Shown piece by piece: positions 8,622 to 17,573 of a stretch of 46,101 nt of DNA (its first letter is position 1; the number at the start of each line of letters is the position of its first letter). Both the position numbers and the translations under genes were made by a program. Source of the DNA: Bacteroidia bacterium. GTDB taxonomy: Bacteria > Bacteroidota > Bacteroidia > Flavobacteriales_E > Vicingaceae. The stretch lies in the NCBI GenBank assembly GCA_030429925.1, contig JAUIGQ010000005.1, forward strand, positions 1-46,101. The letters are read 5' to 3'. The notes beneath the pieces are model-generated. The model saw only the letters and a list, made by a program, of their open reading frames with translations. It did not search any database and was not told the DNA's origin.

Positions 8622-9605
8622 ATGGCTAGAATCCTTACAGGAATACAAAGTTCGGGACAACATGGAGAAGTTCACCTGGGCAACATACTCGGGGCAATCA
8701 AACCCGGAATAGAACTTTCACAAGACCCTAAGAATGAGGCATTTTTCTTTATCGCCGACCTGCACTCACTAACAACAGTGAAGGATGCAAAAGTTAGAAA
8801 AGAAAATGTCTACGCAGTTGCCGCAGCTTGGCTGGCCTTTGGATTCGATACGGATAAGAATGTTTTCTACAGACAATCTGATGTTCCTGAGGTTTGTGAG
8901 TTAACCTGGCATCTCGACTGCTTTACTCCATACCCAATGCTGGCAAATGCACATTCTTTCAAGGACAAAGCAGATAATCTAGCAGATGTAAATGCCGGAC
9001 TTTTTAACTATCCGGTATTAATGGCCTGCGACATCCTTTTGTATGACGCCAATTTTGTTCCGGTTGGGAAGGACCAAAAGCAACATTTGGAGATGACCAG
9101 AGACATCGCCAGTTCTTTCAATCATCAATACGGTGAAACCTTTGTGGTTCCAGAGCCTTTGATAGATGAAAAAGTAATGGTTATTCCGGGCACAGACGGA
9201 AGAAAGATGAGCAAGAGTTACAACAACTACATCAATATCTTCTTAGCAGATAAGCAATTGCGCAAGGCGATCATGAGGATCGAAACAGATAGCACTCCTC
9301 TAGAAGAGCCGAAAGATCCGAATACCTGTAATGTGTTTGCACTGTATCAACTCTTGGGGAATGATGAGCAGACCGAAGAACTTAGAAAGAAGTATTTGGC
9401 CGGCAACTTTGGTTATGGTCATGCTAAACAAGAATTGTTTGAACTGATCGTCTCACTCTTTAAGACCGAAAGAGAAAAATACTGGGAGCTGATGGAAAAC
9501 AAAGCGCTTATAGACGAAAAACTAAAAGAGGGCGCTGAGAAAGCAAAGAAAGTAGCACTTCCTGTTCTTAACAGGGTTCGAGCAAAGTTGGGATTCAATA
9601 TTTGA
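8622..9605 (+). CDS. trpS: Tryptophan--tRNA ligase
   Basis: This 327-residue class I synthetase has the HIGH-type motif HLGN at residues 18-21, after the start GIQSSGQ, and KMSKS at residues 195-199 (GRKMSKSYNN). The tryptophan-pocket region MACDILLYDANFVPVGKDQ lies between them. Its length is normal for bacterial TrpRS. It charges tRNA-Trp with tryptophan in the cytoplasm. It diverges from plsC with only 36 bp between the two start codons and ends 1 bp before the convergent amidohydrolase gene. Confidence 0.95.
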   Translation: MARILTGIQSSGQHGEVHLGNILGAIKPGIELSQDPKNEAFFFIADLHSLTTVKDAKVRKENVYAVAAAWLAFGFDTDKNVFYRQSDVPEVCELTWHLDCFTPYPMLANAHSFKDKADNLADVNAGLFNYPVLMACDILLYDANFVPVGKDQKQHLEMTRDIASSFNHQYGETFVVPEPLIDEKVMVIPGTDGRKMSKSYNNYINIFLADKQLRKAIMRIETDSTPLEEPKDPNTCNVFALYQLLGNDEQTEELRKKYLAGNFGYGHAKQELFELIVSLFKTEREKYWELMENKALIDEKLKEGAEKAKKVALPVLNRVRAKLGFNI

Positions 9606-9606
9606 A

Positions 9607-10926
9607 CTAGTTCTCCTGACTCTGATACTTAGCCCTATATTTCCTATAAAGATATTTCTGAGGATTATCAAGATCGATCTGCTTTCCTTGAACAAAAGCA
9701 TGAGTTACATCATTGGTTCTCATGTCCAAAGCATCTCCTTTAGAAACAAAAAGAGTGGCATCTTTACCAACCTCCAGGCTTCCTACTCTATCCTCAACAC
9801 CTAAGATCATTGCAGTATTCAGGGTGATCATAGAAACAGCCTCTTCCTTGTCAACTCCATAAGCTGCAGCAGTTCCCGCATAAAAAGGCAGGTTTCTGGT
9901 TCCCATGGCCTCCATTCTTCCGGAATTTTCCAATCCGACCAATAATCCTTTCTCACTAAGGATCTTTGGCAGTCGGTAAGGAAGATCTACCTCATCATCC
10001 TCATTCATAGGAAGAGAATGAACTCGCCTTAGAATGATAGGAATATTTCGATCCTTCAAAAGCTCTGTGGTAAGCCAACTTTCGTACCCACCCACAAGAA
10101 CGATCTCCAGATCATAATCATCAAAGAAATAAATGGCATCCGTGATCTGATTCACTCGATCAGCATGTATAAAAATCTTTTGCTCTTTCTTGAAGACAGC
10201 TGTCATGGCTTCCATCCTCAAGTCCTTTTCCAATCGATAGTCTGCTTTTTGATAAGCTTCTGCTTTTACAAAGAAATCCTTGATCTCTTTCAGATCTTTC
10301 TGATAGTTATCTTTTGCTTCTTTGATCTTCTTAGGATCATTGGTGGGTCGCCAAGGATAATCGATTGGCCAATTCAAATGAATGCCGTCATCCATCCTCA
10401 AAACTGCATCTTCCCAATTCCACCCCTCTAATTGAAAAATTGAAGAGGTTCCACTTATTCTTCCGCCTATTGGTGTGGTTTGAGCGATCAAAACTCCATT
10501 CGACCTAATAGTTGGACTGATACGCGACTCTGTATTGTAGGCTGTTAAGGCTCTAACATGAGGATTCATGCTACCTACCTCATCATAATCTCTGCTTGCT
10601 CGAACCGCATCGATCTCAACCAATCCCAATCTGGAATTTGGGGCGATGAAAGATGGGTATACATGTTGTCCATCTACATGAATGATGGTGTCGTACTTTG
10701 TAGTATCAACTCTCACATCAATGGCCGCCAAAACCATATCTATCTTACCCTCAACGATCCCAATAGCCGATCGATCGATAAGCTCTCCATTGCCCAAATG
10801 CGCTTTGCCGTTCAATAACAAGATCGACTTTGATTGAGGCATAGCTGGCTGGGGTATCTGAGCTTCTGCCAAAAGCGCAAACAGCATAAACGATAGGCCT
10901 AATATGTATCTATTGCTCCAGGTCAT
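9607..10926 (-). CDS. Secreted amidohydrolase-like protein lacking metal ligands (probable pseudoenzyme)
   Basis: This 439-residue protein has a signal peptide (cleavage near LLAEA|QIPQ). Its layout is that of imidazolonepropionase-type amidohydrolases: an N-terminal beta-sandwich strand set (SILLLNGKAHLGNGELID), a barrel, and a C-terminal GVEDRVGSLEVGKDATLFV segment. At the place of the metal-binding HxH motif it has PSFIAPNSRLG, and the late Asp ligand region reads GLENSG, so the usual metal centre appears lost. It overlaps the 3' end of the 1011-residue amidohydrolase upstream by 17 bp and is surely cotranscribed with it. It may be a non-catalytic partner of that protein. Substrate is unknown. 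Confidence 0.8.
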   Translation of the reverse strand: MTWSNRYILGLSFMLFALLAEAQIPQPAMPQSKSILLLNGKAHLGNGELIDRSAIGIVEGKIDMVLAAIDVRVDTTKYDTIIHVDGQHVYPSFIAPNSRLGLVEIDAVRASRDYDEVGSMNPHVRALTAYNTESRISPTIRSNGVLIAQTTPIGGRISGTSSIFQLEGWNWEDAVLRMDDGIHLNWPIDYPWRPTNDPKKIKEAKDNYQKDLKEIKDFFVKAEAYQKADYRLEKDLRMEAMTAVFKKEQKIFIHADRVNQITDAIYFFDDYDLEIVLVGGYESWLTTELLKDRNIPIILRRVHSLPMNEDDEVDLPYRLPKILSEKGLLVGLENSGRMEAMGTRNLPFYAGTAAAYGVDKEEAVSMITLNTAMILGVEDRVGSLEVGKDATLFVSKGDALDMRTNDVTHAFVQGKQIDLDNPQKYLYRKYRAKYQSQEN

Positions 10927-13900
10927 TGCAATGGTAGTTCTTATTATTCTTTCCTTTAACCTTTTGAGTAGGCTGACCGGAGTCGGCAGCTTGCAGCATC
11001 AATTTGATGAGTCTCTCTCTTTCGGCAATATTTCTTTTTGCCAGCTCCTTACTTCTTTCTTGATCATAGTAGCAGATCCCATCAATATAGGTCTGTTCTG
11101 CTTGTGCATATATTGAGAGAGGGTGATCTGACCATACCACCAGATCAGCATCTTTTCCCTCCTTTATGCTTCCCATTCTATCATCTAAGTGAAGCATTTT
11201 AGCAGGATTCAAGGTGACCATTTTCCATGCATCTTCTTCAGACATTACACCATATTTAACCCCTTTAGCTGCCTCTTGATTAAGTCTTCTTCCCATCTCA
11301 GCATCGTCTGAATTGATACCGGTTAATACTCCTTGTTCGTTCAATATGGCAGCATTATATGGAATGGCGTCATTTACTTCAAACTTATAGGCCCACCAAT
11401 CTGAGAAAGTGGAAGCTGCTACTCCATGTTCCTTCATCTTATCTGCTACCTTATAACCTTCAAGAATGTGAGTAAAAGTATTGACTGTAAAGTCCATAGA
11501 GTCTGCCACATGCATGAGCATATTGATCTCTGATTGAATATAAGAATGACAGGTTATAAAACGCTGAGAATCCAATATCTCTGCTAAAGCCTCCAACTCC
11601 AGATCAACTCTTGGAGCAGTGCTCAATTTTCTTTCTTTTGGTTTCTGAGCTTCACGAATTCTTTTAATGTCTCTGTATTCATCCGCTCTGTGGAAAGCAT
11701 CGTAGAAGACTTGCTCCGTTCCCATTCTTGTTTGGGGGAACCTTACTGTATTCCTATCCCCCCAATTGGATTGTTTTACATTTTCTCCCAAAGCGAACTT
11801 GATGAATCCGTCAGCACCTTCGATCTTCATTTCTTCAGGACTCTTTCCCCATCTCAACTTTATTAAGGCTGATTGCCCACCGATCGGGTTGGCTGAACCA
11901 TGAAGTAATTGTGAAGCAGTAACACCCCCTGAAAGTTGTCGATAGATATTGATATCATCTGAATCGATAACATCACCAATTCTCACTTCTGAAGTGATCG
12001 ACTCACCTGCTTCATTCACTCCTTTATCAATGGCTATGTGAGAGTGCTCATCAATTATTCCCGAAGTCAGATGTTTTCCCTTTAGATCGATCTCTTCCAA
12101 TTCATCTTTGATCTCGGGGAACATGATATCTAGGTTGATCTTATAACCTACCATTTTGATCTTGCCATCGTGAATGACCACATCGTGCTTTTTCTGTATC
12201 CCCTCTTCCTCATTGGTCCAAACGGTGGCATTTCTGAATACAATTCCTTTCGGCTCCGGAAGACTGTCCCAACCGTAAGCCATATTCGGATAAAATATCT
12301 TTGGGGCTTTTACGATCTCCTGTGCAGCTGAATCTACCTTACTAGTATCAAACTCTTGTTCCTTGCTCTTGCTCGAAGCTTTTTTAATAGCGGCCCAGTC
12401 AGACCATTCATTATTGAGGATCAGTTTACCACTCCATATCCTGCTCAAAGAGTCACTGATCGTTCCGCTAAGTCGATAGTTGTTCGTGTCGAAATCGAAC
12501 ACTAGGTTTACCCTATTCCCTTCAATGGAAAGCTTTGCCTTCTTGAAATCATCTTCTCCTTTATCACTGATCTTAGCACTGTACTTTCTATCTTCGCCGC
12601 TGACTTCAAGATCGAACTGTTGTTTCTTGGCAATATTCAAACTATAGCGACCACTTACATCGATCTCATCCTCAAGGTCTATGACATATTCCTCACCCAA
12701 CACCCAATTGCTCACCAATTGATTGCTCTCACTGAAGAGGCTATCTGAAGTAACCAGGAAATTCACCAATTTGCCCACTTCAAGGCTACCTGTACGATCA
12801 TCTACCTTTAAGATCTTAGCAACCTCCATAGTAAATCGGTCAATAGCCGCTTCTCTGCTCAAGCCGTTCTCAATGGAACGTTGAACATTCTTGAAGAATT
12901 CTTTCTCCGATTCAAGTCCGTCTGCAGTGAATACAAAAGGGATCTCTTTCTTATTGAGAATTGCAGGATTATGATCTGCCAGCTCCCAATGCTTCATAAA
13001 GCTCAATGGCAATCTGAGTGCATCGAAAGGATCACTAACATCATAAGGTTTAGGAAAAGTAAGAGGTATGATCAATTGAGTGTTCAACTCTTTCAGTTGA
13101 TCTGCTCTTTGGTAATCAGTGCCATCAGTTTTGATCCAATAGCCAAGATCAAATTCATCAGAGACCTTTTGAGCTCGCATAACCGACAATACACTTCCTG
13201 CATCAATGATCTGAGGTAGATCCTTATGCTTGTGTAGGGCTTCCAAACTAGCGTTGAAATTGGTTTCTTTCTGATTGGCTGAATACCATATTGCATCATA
13301 CCAAGCTTGTCGGATCAAGGCTATGATCCCCATCAAAGAAGTGGGATAGCTCTGGCGGCTATTCCCTTTGTAAAAGGAATAATGCATGGCCGTAGAGGCT
13401 TCAATCAGTTGTTTATCATCATCCTCATTTAGAGCCACCAAAGAAGAAGTCCCTCTGATCACTCCATCCTTCTCAATGGTTGAAACCAAACCGAAACCCA
13501 TCTTTCTATACTGCTCGGCTTTCTTTTGATCGTATTGGAATTGATCCAATCCATTCGTTTCCGGATGAACTGCTTGATTGTAATGATAGGGACCTTCCTT
13601 TAAGCTTTCCAATTGGGGAGAGGGGCCCTTTTTTGCTTCCATCTTTTGAATGCCAAAATCAGAATAGATCTCAATAAAAGATGGCCAGATAAACTTTCCC
13701 TGCAGATCATGCCTTATGGCATCAGATGGTATTTCAACACTTCCCTTCTTCCCTATTTTAAAGATCTTATTCCCTTTGGTGATCAAAACTGCATCTTCAA
13801 TGTAAGATCCATTTTGGTAGATGGTAGCATTCTCGAAGGAATGGTAGAGCTTATCCAAGGATCTTACGCCGTTAACGGGTTTCCATTCTTGAGCGAAAGT

Positions 13901-13945
13901 GGAAAAAACGACAAAAAAGGATAGGACTGAAAAAAAGTACTTCAT
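10910..13945 (-). CDS. Secreted amidohydrolase with two tandem modules (first degenerate, second intact)
   Basis: The 1011-residue protein begins with a signal peptide ending near residue 18 (STFA|QEW). The first amidohydrolase-like module covers about residues 30-430 and has PSFIEIYSDFG where HxH is expected, but keeps the VDDRTGSLEVGKLVNFLV end. A middle stretch (about 430-560) is unlike amidohydrolases and resembles a small beta domain. The second module, about residues 570-1000, keeps the ligands: GIIDEHSHIAID (HxH), ITCHSYIQ, FTHILEGYK and GINSDDAEM, then LDDRMGSIKEGKDADLVVW. It is probably a periplasmic or exported metal-dependent hydrolase acting on a cyclic amide or peptide-like substrate that cannot be named. 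It is first in a two-gene operon with the 439-residue relative. Confidence 0.85.
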   Translation of the reverse strand: MKYFFSVLSFFVVFSTFAQEWKPVNGVRSLDKLYHSFENATIYQNGSYIEDAVLITKGNKIFKIGKKGSVEIPSDAIRHDLQGKFIWPSFIEIYSDFGIQKMEAKKGPSPQLESLKEGPYHYNQAVHPETNGLDQFQYDQKKAEQYRKMGFGLVSTIEKDGVIRGTSSLVALNEDDDKQLIEASTAMHYSFYKGNSRQSYPTSLMGIIALIRQAWYDAIWYSANQKETNFNASLEALHKHKDLPQIIDAGSVLSVMRAQKVSDEFDLGYWIKTDGTDYQRADQLKELNTQLIIPLTFPKPYDVSDPFDALRLPLSFMKHWELADHNPAILNKKEIPFVFTADGLESEKEFFKNVQRSIENGLSREAAIDRFTMEVAKILKVDDRTGSLEVGKLVNFLVTSDSLFSESNQLVSNWVLGEEYVIDLEDEIDVSGRYSLNIAKKQQFDLEVSGEDRKYSAKISDKGEDDFKKAKLSIEGNRVNLVFDFDTNNYRLSGTISDSLSRIWSGKLILNNEWSDWAAIKKASSKSKEQEFDTSKVDSAAQEIVKAPKIFYPNMAYGWDSLPEPKGIVFRNATVWTNEEEGIQKKHDVVIHDGKIKMVGYKINLDIMFPEIKDELEEIDLKGKHLTSGIIDEHSHIAIDKGVNEAGESITSEVRIGDVIDSDDINIYRQLSGGVTASQLLHGSANPIGGQSALIKLRWGKSPEEMKIEGADGFIKFALGENVKQSNWGDRNTVRFPQTRMGTEQVFYDAFHRADEYRDIKRIREAQKPKERKLSTAPRVDLELEALAEILDSQRFITCHSYIQSEINMLMHVADSMDFTVNTFTHILEGYKVADKMKEHGVAASTFSDWWAYKFEVNDAIPYNAAILNEQGVLTGINSDDAEMGRRLNQEAAKGVKYGVMSEEDAWKMVTLNPAKMLHLDDRMGSIKEGKDADLVVWSDHPLSIYAQAEQTYIDGICYYDQERSKELAKRNIAERERLIKLMLQAADSGQPTQKVKGKNNKNYHCNDLEQ

Positions 13946-13961
13946 TGAAATTCGTAAGTGA

Positions 13962-13969
13962 CAAAAATA
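13962..13969 (-). promoter_or_regulatory. Amidohydrolase operon promoter, -7 box
   Basis: TATTTTTG on the minus strand is a perfect TAnnTTTG, ending 16 nt before the ATG of the 1011-residue amidohydrolase. The predicted 5' leader is only about 12 nt. No clear -33 TTG. Confidence 0.45.
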
Positions 13970-13996
13970 ACAAAAGCAGCCATGGATGGTTTTATT

Positions 13997-14004
13997 TAAA
14001 TTTG
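13997..14004 (+). promoter_or_regulatory. Promoter -7 box of the small membrane-protein gene
   Basis: TAAATTTG is a perfect TAnnTTTG. It ends 14 nt before the ATG at 14019 and lies downstream of the ATG at 13986, which supports 14019 as the true start. Confidence 0.45.
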
Positions 14005-14018
14005 TAGAAATTCAACCT

Positions 14019-14471
14019 ATGTACACGGCCGTATTACACCTTCACAACCTATTGAGATATGTGGTTGTGATCTTATTGATCATTGCAGTTGCCAAATCTT
14101 TTATTTCTTGGTTTGGGAAGAAAGAATATACCTCCACCGACAAGAAGATCAGCTTGTTCCTGCTCATCTCAGCTCATTTGCAGCTGGTGATCGGTTTGGG
14201 ACTGTATTTTATCAGTCCGATCGTTGATGCTGCCCTTGCAGATTTTGGAGCAAGCATGAAAGATGCACAATTGCGATTTTGGGGGGTGGAACATATACTT
14301 TCCATGATCATAGGAATAGCCATTATTACCTTGGGAAGGATCATGGCAAAGAAAGCAACTACAGACAGTGCCATGCACAGAAGACAAGCGATCTATTTCT
14401 TGCTGGCCATGATCTTGATCTTCTCAGCCATCCCATGGCCTTGGTCAACGGTAGCCAGAGCCTGGTTCTAG
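14019..14471 (+). CDS. Small four-helix membrane protein, conserved in Bacteroidota
   Basis: This is a 150-residue integral membrane protein with four hydrophobic segments, at about residues 12-30, 44-64, 85-106 and 122-142. It starts MYTAVLHLHNLLRY, and several histidines (HLHN, SAHL, VEHIL) lie at or near helix ends. I recall relatives being auto-annotated as cytochrome b or even as a ribosomal protein, neither of which is supported here: the histidines might bind haem, but no known haem-protein signature is visible. The start at 14019 is preferred because the promoter box at 13997-14004 excludes the ATG at 13986. Function unknown. It precedes hflX by 60 bp. Confidence 0.75.
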   Translation: MYTAVLHLHNLLRYVVVILLIIAVAKSFISWFGKKEYTSTDKKISLFLLISAHLQLVIGLGLYFISPIVDAALADFGASMKDAQLRFWGVEHILSMIIGIAIITLGRIMAKKATTDSAMHRRQAIYFLLAMILIFSAIPWPWSTVARAWF

Positions 14472-14531
14472 AATTGAGAGTGAAATCTTTTGATATGATG
14501 AGAAGATGAACTATCTTCTCAAGACACATTT

Positions 14532-15725
14532 ATGCAAGCAAAACCAACAAAGAAAATAGAAATAGAAAAGGCGGTGTTGGTTGGAGTGATCCAACAACAG
14601 GAGACTGAAGAGCAAATTGAAGAATATTTGGACGAGTTGGCCTTTCTGGCAGAAACTGCAGGAGCGAAAGCAGTCAAACGTTTCACACAAAAACTACAAT
14701 CTCCTCACCCCAAAACATTTGTTGGTAGTGGAAAGCTCAGCGAGATCTTGGAGTATGTTCGTAAGAATAAGATCTCATTGATCATCTTCGACGATGAATT
14801 AAGTCCTTCTCAAACCCGAAATATTGAAACGGCATTTAAAGATTTGAAAGTACTGGATCGCTCTAATTTGATCTTGGACATTTTTGCGAGAAGAGCCAGA
14901 ACCGCTGCTGCCAAAACACAGGTAGAGTTGGCTCAATATGAATATCTCTTGCCCAGACTAACCCGAATGTGGACACACTTGTCCAGACAAAAAGGTGGTA
15001 TTGGTATGAGAGGTCCTGGTGAAACAGAGATAGAAACGGATAGAAGGATCATTAGAGATAAGATTGCTCTGTTGAAGACCAAGCTGGAAAAGATAGATAA
15101 GCAGAAAGCCACCCAAAGAAAAGGCCGACAGCAAATGATCAGAGCTGCTTTGGTGGGATATACCAATGTGGGAAAATCTACCTTGATGAACTTGCTGAGT
15201 AAATCGGATGTCTTTGCAGAGGATAAGCTCTTTGCTACTCTGGACACCACCGTGCGCAAGATCGTGGTAGGCAATTTACCCTTCTTATTATCAGACACTG
15301 TAGGTTTCATTCGTAAGCTACCTCACCACTTGGTTGATTCTTTCAAATCAACTTTGGATGAAGTAAGAGAGGCAGACATTCTTTTGCATGTGGTAGATAT
15401 CTCCCATCCTCAATTTGAGGATCAAATTCAGACCGTTAATCAAACTCTGCAAGATCTGGGTGCTAGGGATAAACCAACCGTGATGATCTTCAACAAGGTA
15501 GATGCCTATAAAGATGTGAAAAGAGATCCGAATGATCTGGATCCGGACATTAAACTGCCTCCAACATTGGATGAGTTGAAGAGAACTTATTTAGCCAAGG
15601 AGAACTATCCATGCATCTTTATCTCAGCCGTGGAAAGGATCAATTTGGATTCTTTGAGGGAGTTGTTGTACGAGCAGATCAGAGATCTTCATTTGAAGAT
15701 CTATCCACATCGGATGTTGTATTGA
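14532..15725 (+). CDS. hflX: GTPase HflX
   Basis: At 397 residues this has the two-domain HflX layout. The N-terminal ribosome-binding domain contains FVGSGKLSEI, IIFDDELSPSQTRN and the RTAAAKTQVELAQYEYLLPRL linker, followed by GPGETEIETDRR. The GTPase domain holds G1 GYTNVGKST near residue 210, G3 DTVGFI, then LPHHLVDSFKSTLDE, and G4 NKVD. HflX binds 70S/50S ribosomes and splits stalled or heat-damaged ribosomes. The stop codon abuts the stop codon of the convergent methyltransferase-like gene with no bases between them. Confidence 0.95.
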   Translation: MQAKPTKKIEIEKAVLVGVIQQQETEEQIEEYLDELAFLAETAGAKAVKRFTQKLQSPHPKTFVGSGKLSEILEYVRKNKISLIIFDDELSPSQTRNIETAFKDLKVLDRSNLILDIFARRARTAAAKTQVELAQYEYLLPRLTRMWTHLSRQKGGIGMRGPGETEIETDRRIIRDKIALLKTKLEKIDKQKATQRKGRQQMIRAALVGYTNVGKSTLMNLLSKSDVFAEDKLFATLDTTVRKIVVGNLPFLLSDTVGFIRKLPHHLVDSFKSTLDEVREADILLHVVDISHPQFEDQIQTVNQTLQDLGARDKPTVMIFNKVDAYKDVKRDPNDLDPDIKLPPTLDELKRTYLAKENYPCIFISAVERINLDSLRELLYEQIRDLHLKIYPHRMLY

Positions 15726-16475
15726 TCATCTATCTTCCTTCAAAAAGCTAGTAGTCTTCTGAAGTAGCTTGATGATGATATACCATGCAATAGAAGCTGC
15801 AAAGGCATAAGTAAAGAAATTCATCTTTAACTCAAATTTACCTTCCATAAAATACAAAGCCAATTGCTTGAAGATAAAAAGCACCAGGAATAGGTTTAGT
15901 AATCCGGCTTTTTCTTGTCGTATGATCTTTACTAGACTGTATGAGTTCTGAGGCTTGGTCCATTTGCCCAATGCAGGCCAAAAGGCATTTACTCCCATTG
16001 AGTAGTCTTCGTATTCTTTACCGTACTTGCCAATCAAGAAGGTTTCTTCAGCATACATGATCCTTTCGTAATACAACCAATAAGCAAGAGTGAAGGCAAC
16101 AATGAACCAAAGGTCTTGGGTAAAGGCGGCAATTCCTACCCAGATCAAGAAGTTACCCAAGTACAATGGGTGGCGGCACATGGAATAAAATCCAGATTTG
16201 TTGACTGAATCAGCTATTTGTCCTTCAGCGGTATTCCTTCCGGAGGTATTATCGGAAGAATAGCCTATGGCGATAAATCGAACCAGGAAACCTGAAAGAG
16301 CAACGGCCACACAAACCCATTCATACCATTCAGGATCAAAGCCCAAAGGCAAGGTGCCGTTCATGGCTTTTACCACATAGATATAGAGTCCTGGAAGGAT
16401 GATCAAAATAGGTAGCCAAGATCTGTTCTTGAAAAGGAAATCACCTTGGGTTTTGAATTCGTCTTTTAATGCCAT
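15726..16475 (-). CDS. Isoprenylcysteine carboxyl methyltransferase (ICMT)/NnrU-like membrane protein
   Basis: This is a 249-residue polytopic membrane protein with about five or six hydrophobic helices. The S-adenosylmethionine-binding signature of the ICMT/PEMT group is clear: GFYSMCRHPLYLGNFLIWVGIA in the middle, with RHP, and EETFLIGKYGKEYEDY, the conserved EE...YG..Y..Y pattern, after it. Such bacterial proteins methylate unknown small or lipid substrates at the inner membrane. There is an extra pair of helices at the C-terminus (about 190-240). Its stop codon touches that of hflX. Substrate is not predictable. Confidence 0.82.
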   Translation of the reverse strand: MALKDEFKTQGDFLFKNRSWLPILIILPGLYIYVVKAMNGTLPLGFDPEWYEWVCVAVALSGFLVRFIAIGYSSDNTSGRNTAEGQIADSVNKSGFYSMCRHPLYLGNFLIWVGIAAFTQDLWFIVAFTLAYWLYYERIMYAEETFLIGKYGKEYEDYSMGVNAFWPALGKWTKPQNSYSLVKIIRQEKAGLLNLFLVLFIFKQLALYFMEGKFELKMNFFTYAFAASIAWYIIIKLLQKTTSFLKEDR

Positions 16476-16959
16476 AGCTGTGAATTGAACTAAAGTGCAA
16501 AAGTGGATTTATTTTTCTAGTTGAGCAAGATTAGAATGTCAGACTATGCGGAGCGACGTCCTGAGCCTGTCGAAGGGTCGAAGTCATTTTAACTGCAATA
16601 ATCGACATAAAACCTTGGTTGCGGGTGCGGTGAGCGAGTGCGAGCTTTGAATTTAGCAAATAGGCTTCCAATAAATTTCCTTATAACCACGAAGAGCATA
16701 AAGACCCACGACTAGGTCGGGGTGTATGCACAACAAACACAGCGTTGTGAGCTCTGTGTATTCGCTGTGGACGCTGTGGTAAAAGAGTCTTTTCTCTCCG
16801 CAATGTCATTCTTAAAATAGGTCACTGAGAGCAAGGAGAAGGCAAGGAGAACATGGAGTTTTGGGCGTCTATTCGTACCCGCACATCGTACTCGAACTCG
16901 AACTTACTTCCCGCAGATTACGCATATACCAACTGAAGCCACTTAAGCACACTAAATAT
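16476..16959. repeat. Gene-free spacer made of short dispersed-repeat fragments
   Basis: These 484 bp carry no convincing gene. They hold several pieces that look like widespread intergenic repeats. At 16561-16577 is ctgagcctgtcgaaggg, which recurs inverted at 30648-30664. At about 16680-16800 are CTCTGTGT/GCTGTGG-type stretches like those at 22100-22165. At 16907-16922 is a tcccgcagattacgc motif, whose complement nearly recurs near 22053-22068. No terminator with a T tract was found for the RDD gene to its right. Confidence 0.5.
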
Positions 16960-17463
16960 TCACTTCTTCACCTGAAGCTCCACCTCAGTTCCTGCCCATT
17001 GATCATATAGAGTTTGTTTGCCATTAGTTCGAACTAAACCGAAAGCATATAATAGCACAAGGACTTGAGGTAAGATCAATAGAACCCAAATGATCATGGA
17101 TATATCATCCAGATTCCCGCCATTTAACATCCAATGAACACCGGTATGGGCAATCTCCCACGGAAGCATTTTAAGAATGTTTCTTATTAAGACATCAGAG
17201 TTCTTTGCAGCTTCTATCTGCAATCCCATTATCTTTTTTCCAAGAGTTGCCTTCCATTTCCCACTCTCACTTAAGTACAGATAGAGAAAAGCAGGGATGG
17301 TCAAGCTGATCAAACCAACAACTTGTCCTTCTATTGGGCCTTCAATGATATTATCAAATCCAATTGCTATGGTTATCTGCATGAGTGCAAAAGCATAGAG
17401 CAGAATGATTAAAATATCGATAAAGTAGGCAATTACTCTTTTGATGATTAGCATGATTTTCAT
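16960..17463 (-). CDS. RDD-family membrane protein
   Basis: Starting at 17463 gives 167 residues beginning MKIMLIIKRVIAYFIDILI, where the R...D pair in the first helix is the family signature. Three hydrophobic helices are visible (about residues 8-35, 50-70 and 118-145), together with the conserved GKKIMGLQIE segment after helix 2. RDD proteins are small inner-membrane proteins; some have been linked to cation transport, most have no assigned role. An upstream frame is open to 17508, but its sequence (CSFIFSRF) is not RDD-like, and a TATCTTTA box at about 17478-17485 supports a start near 17463. It lies downstream of the ABC exporter on the same strand, separated by about 110 bp. Confidence 0.8.
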   Translation of the reverse strand: MKIMLIIKRVIAYFIDILIILLYAFALMQITIAIGFDNIIEGPIEGQVVGLISLTIPAFLYLYLSESGKWKATLGKKIMGLQIEAAKNSDVLIRNILKMLPWEIAHTGVHWMLNGGNLDDISMIIWVLLILPQVLVLLYAFGLVRTNGKQTLYDQWAGTEVELQVKK

Positions 17464-17573
17464 TTTAGAGAAACGACTAAAGATAAAAGAGCAAGGGCCT
17501 TTATGCAATCAAAAATATAGTATGATTTCAGATAGAAGTGTCTTTTCTCTTTGTTCTTTTTTCTTTCTTCTTC

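Noticed and set aside
8586-8675. Longer N-terminus for the PlsC-like protein
   Set aside because: It would overlap trpS, lacks similarity to the family and starts upstream of the plsC promoter box at 8591-8598.
14019-14471. Annotation of the small membrane protein as cytochrome b or ribosomal protein L27
   Set aside because: Four hydrophobic helices and no L27 sequence exclude a ribosomal protein, and the histidine pattern is too weak to claim a cytochrome b.
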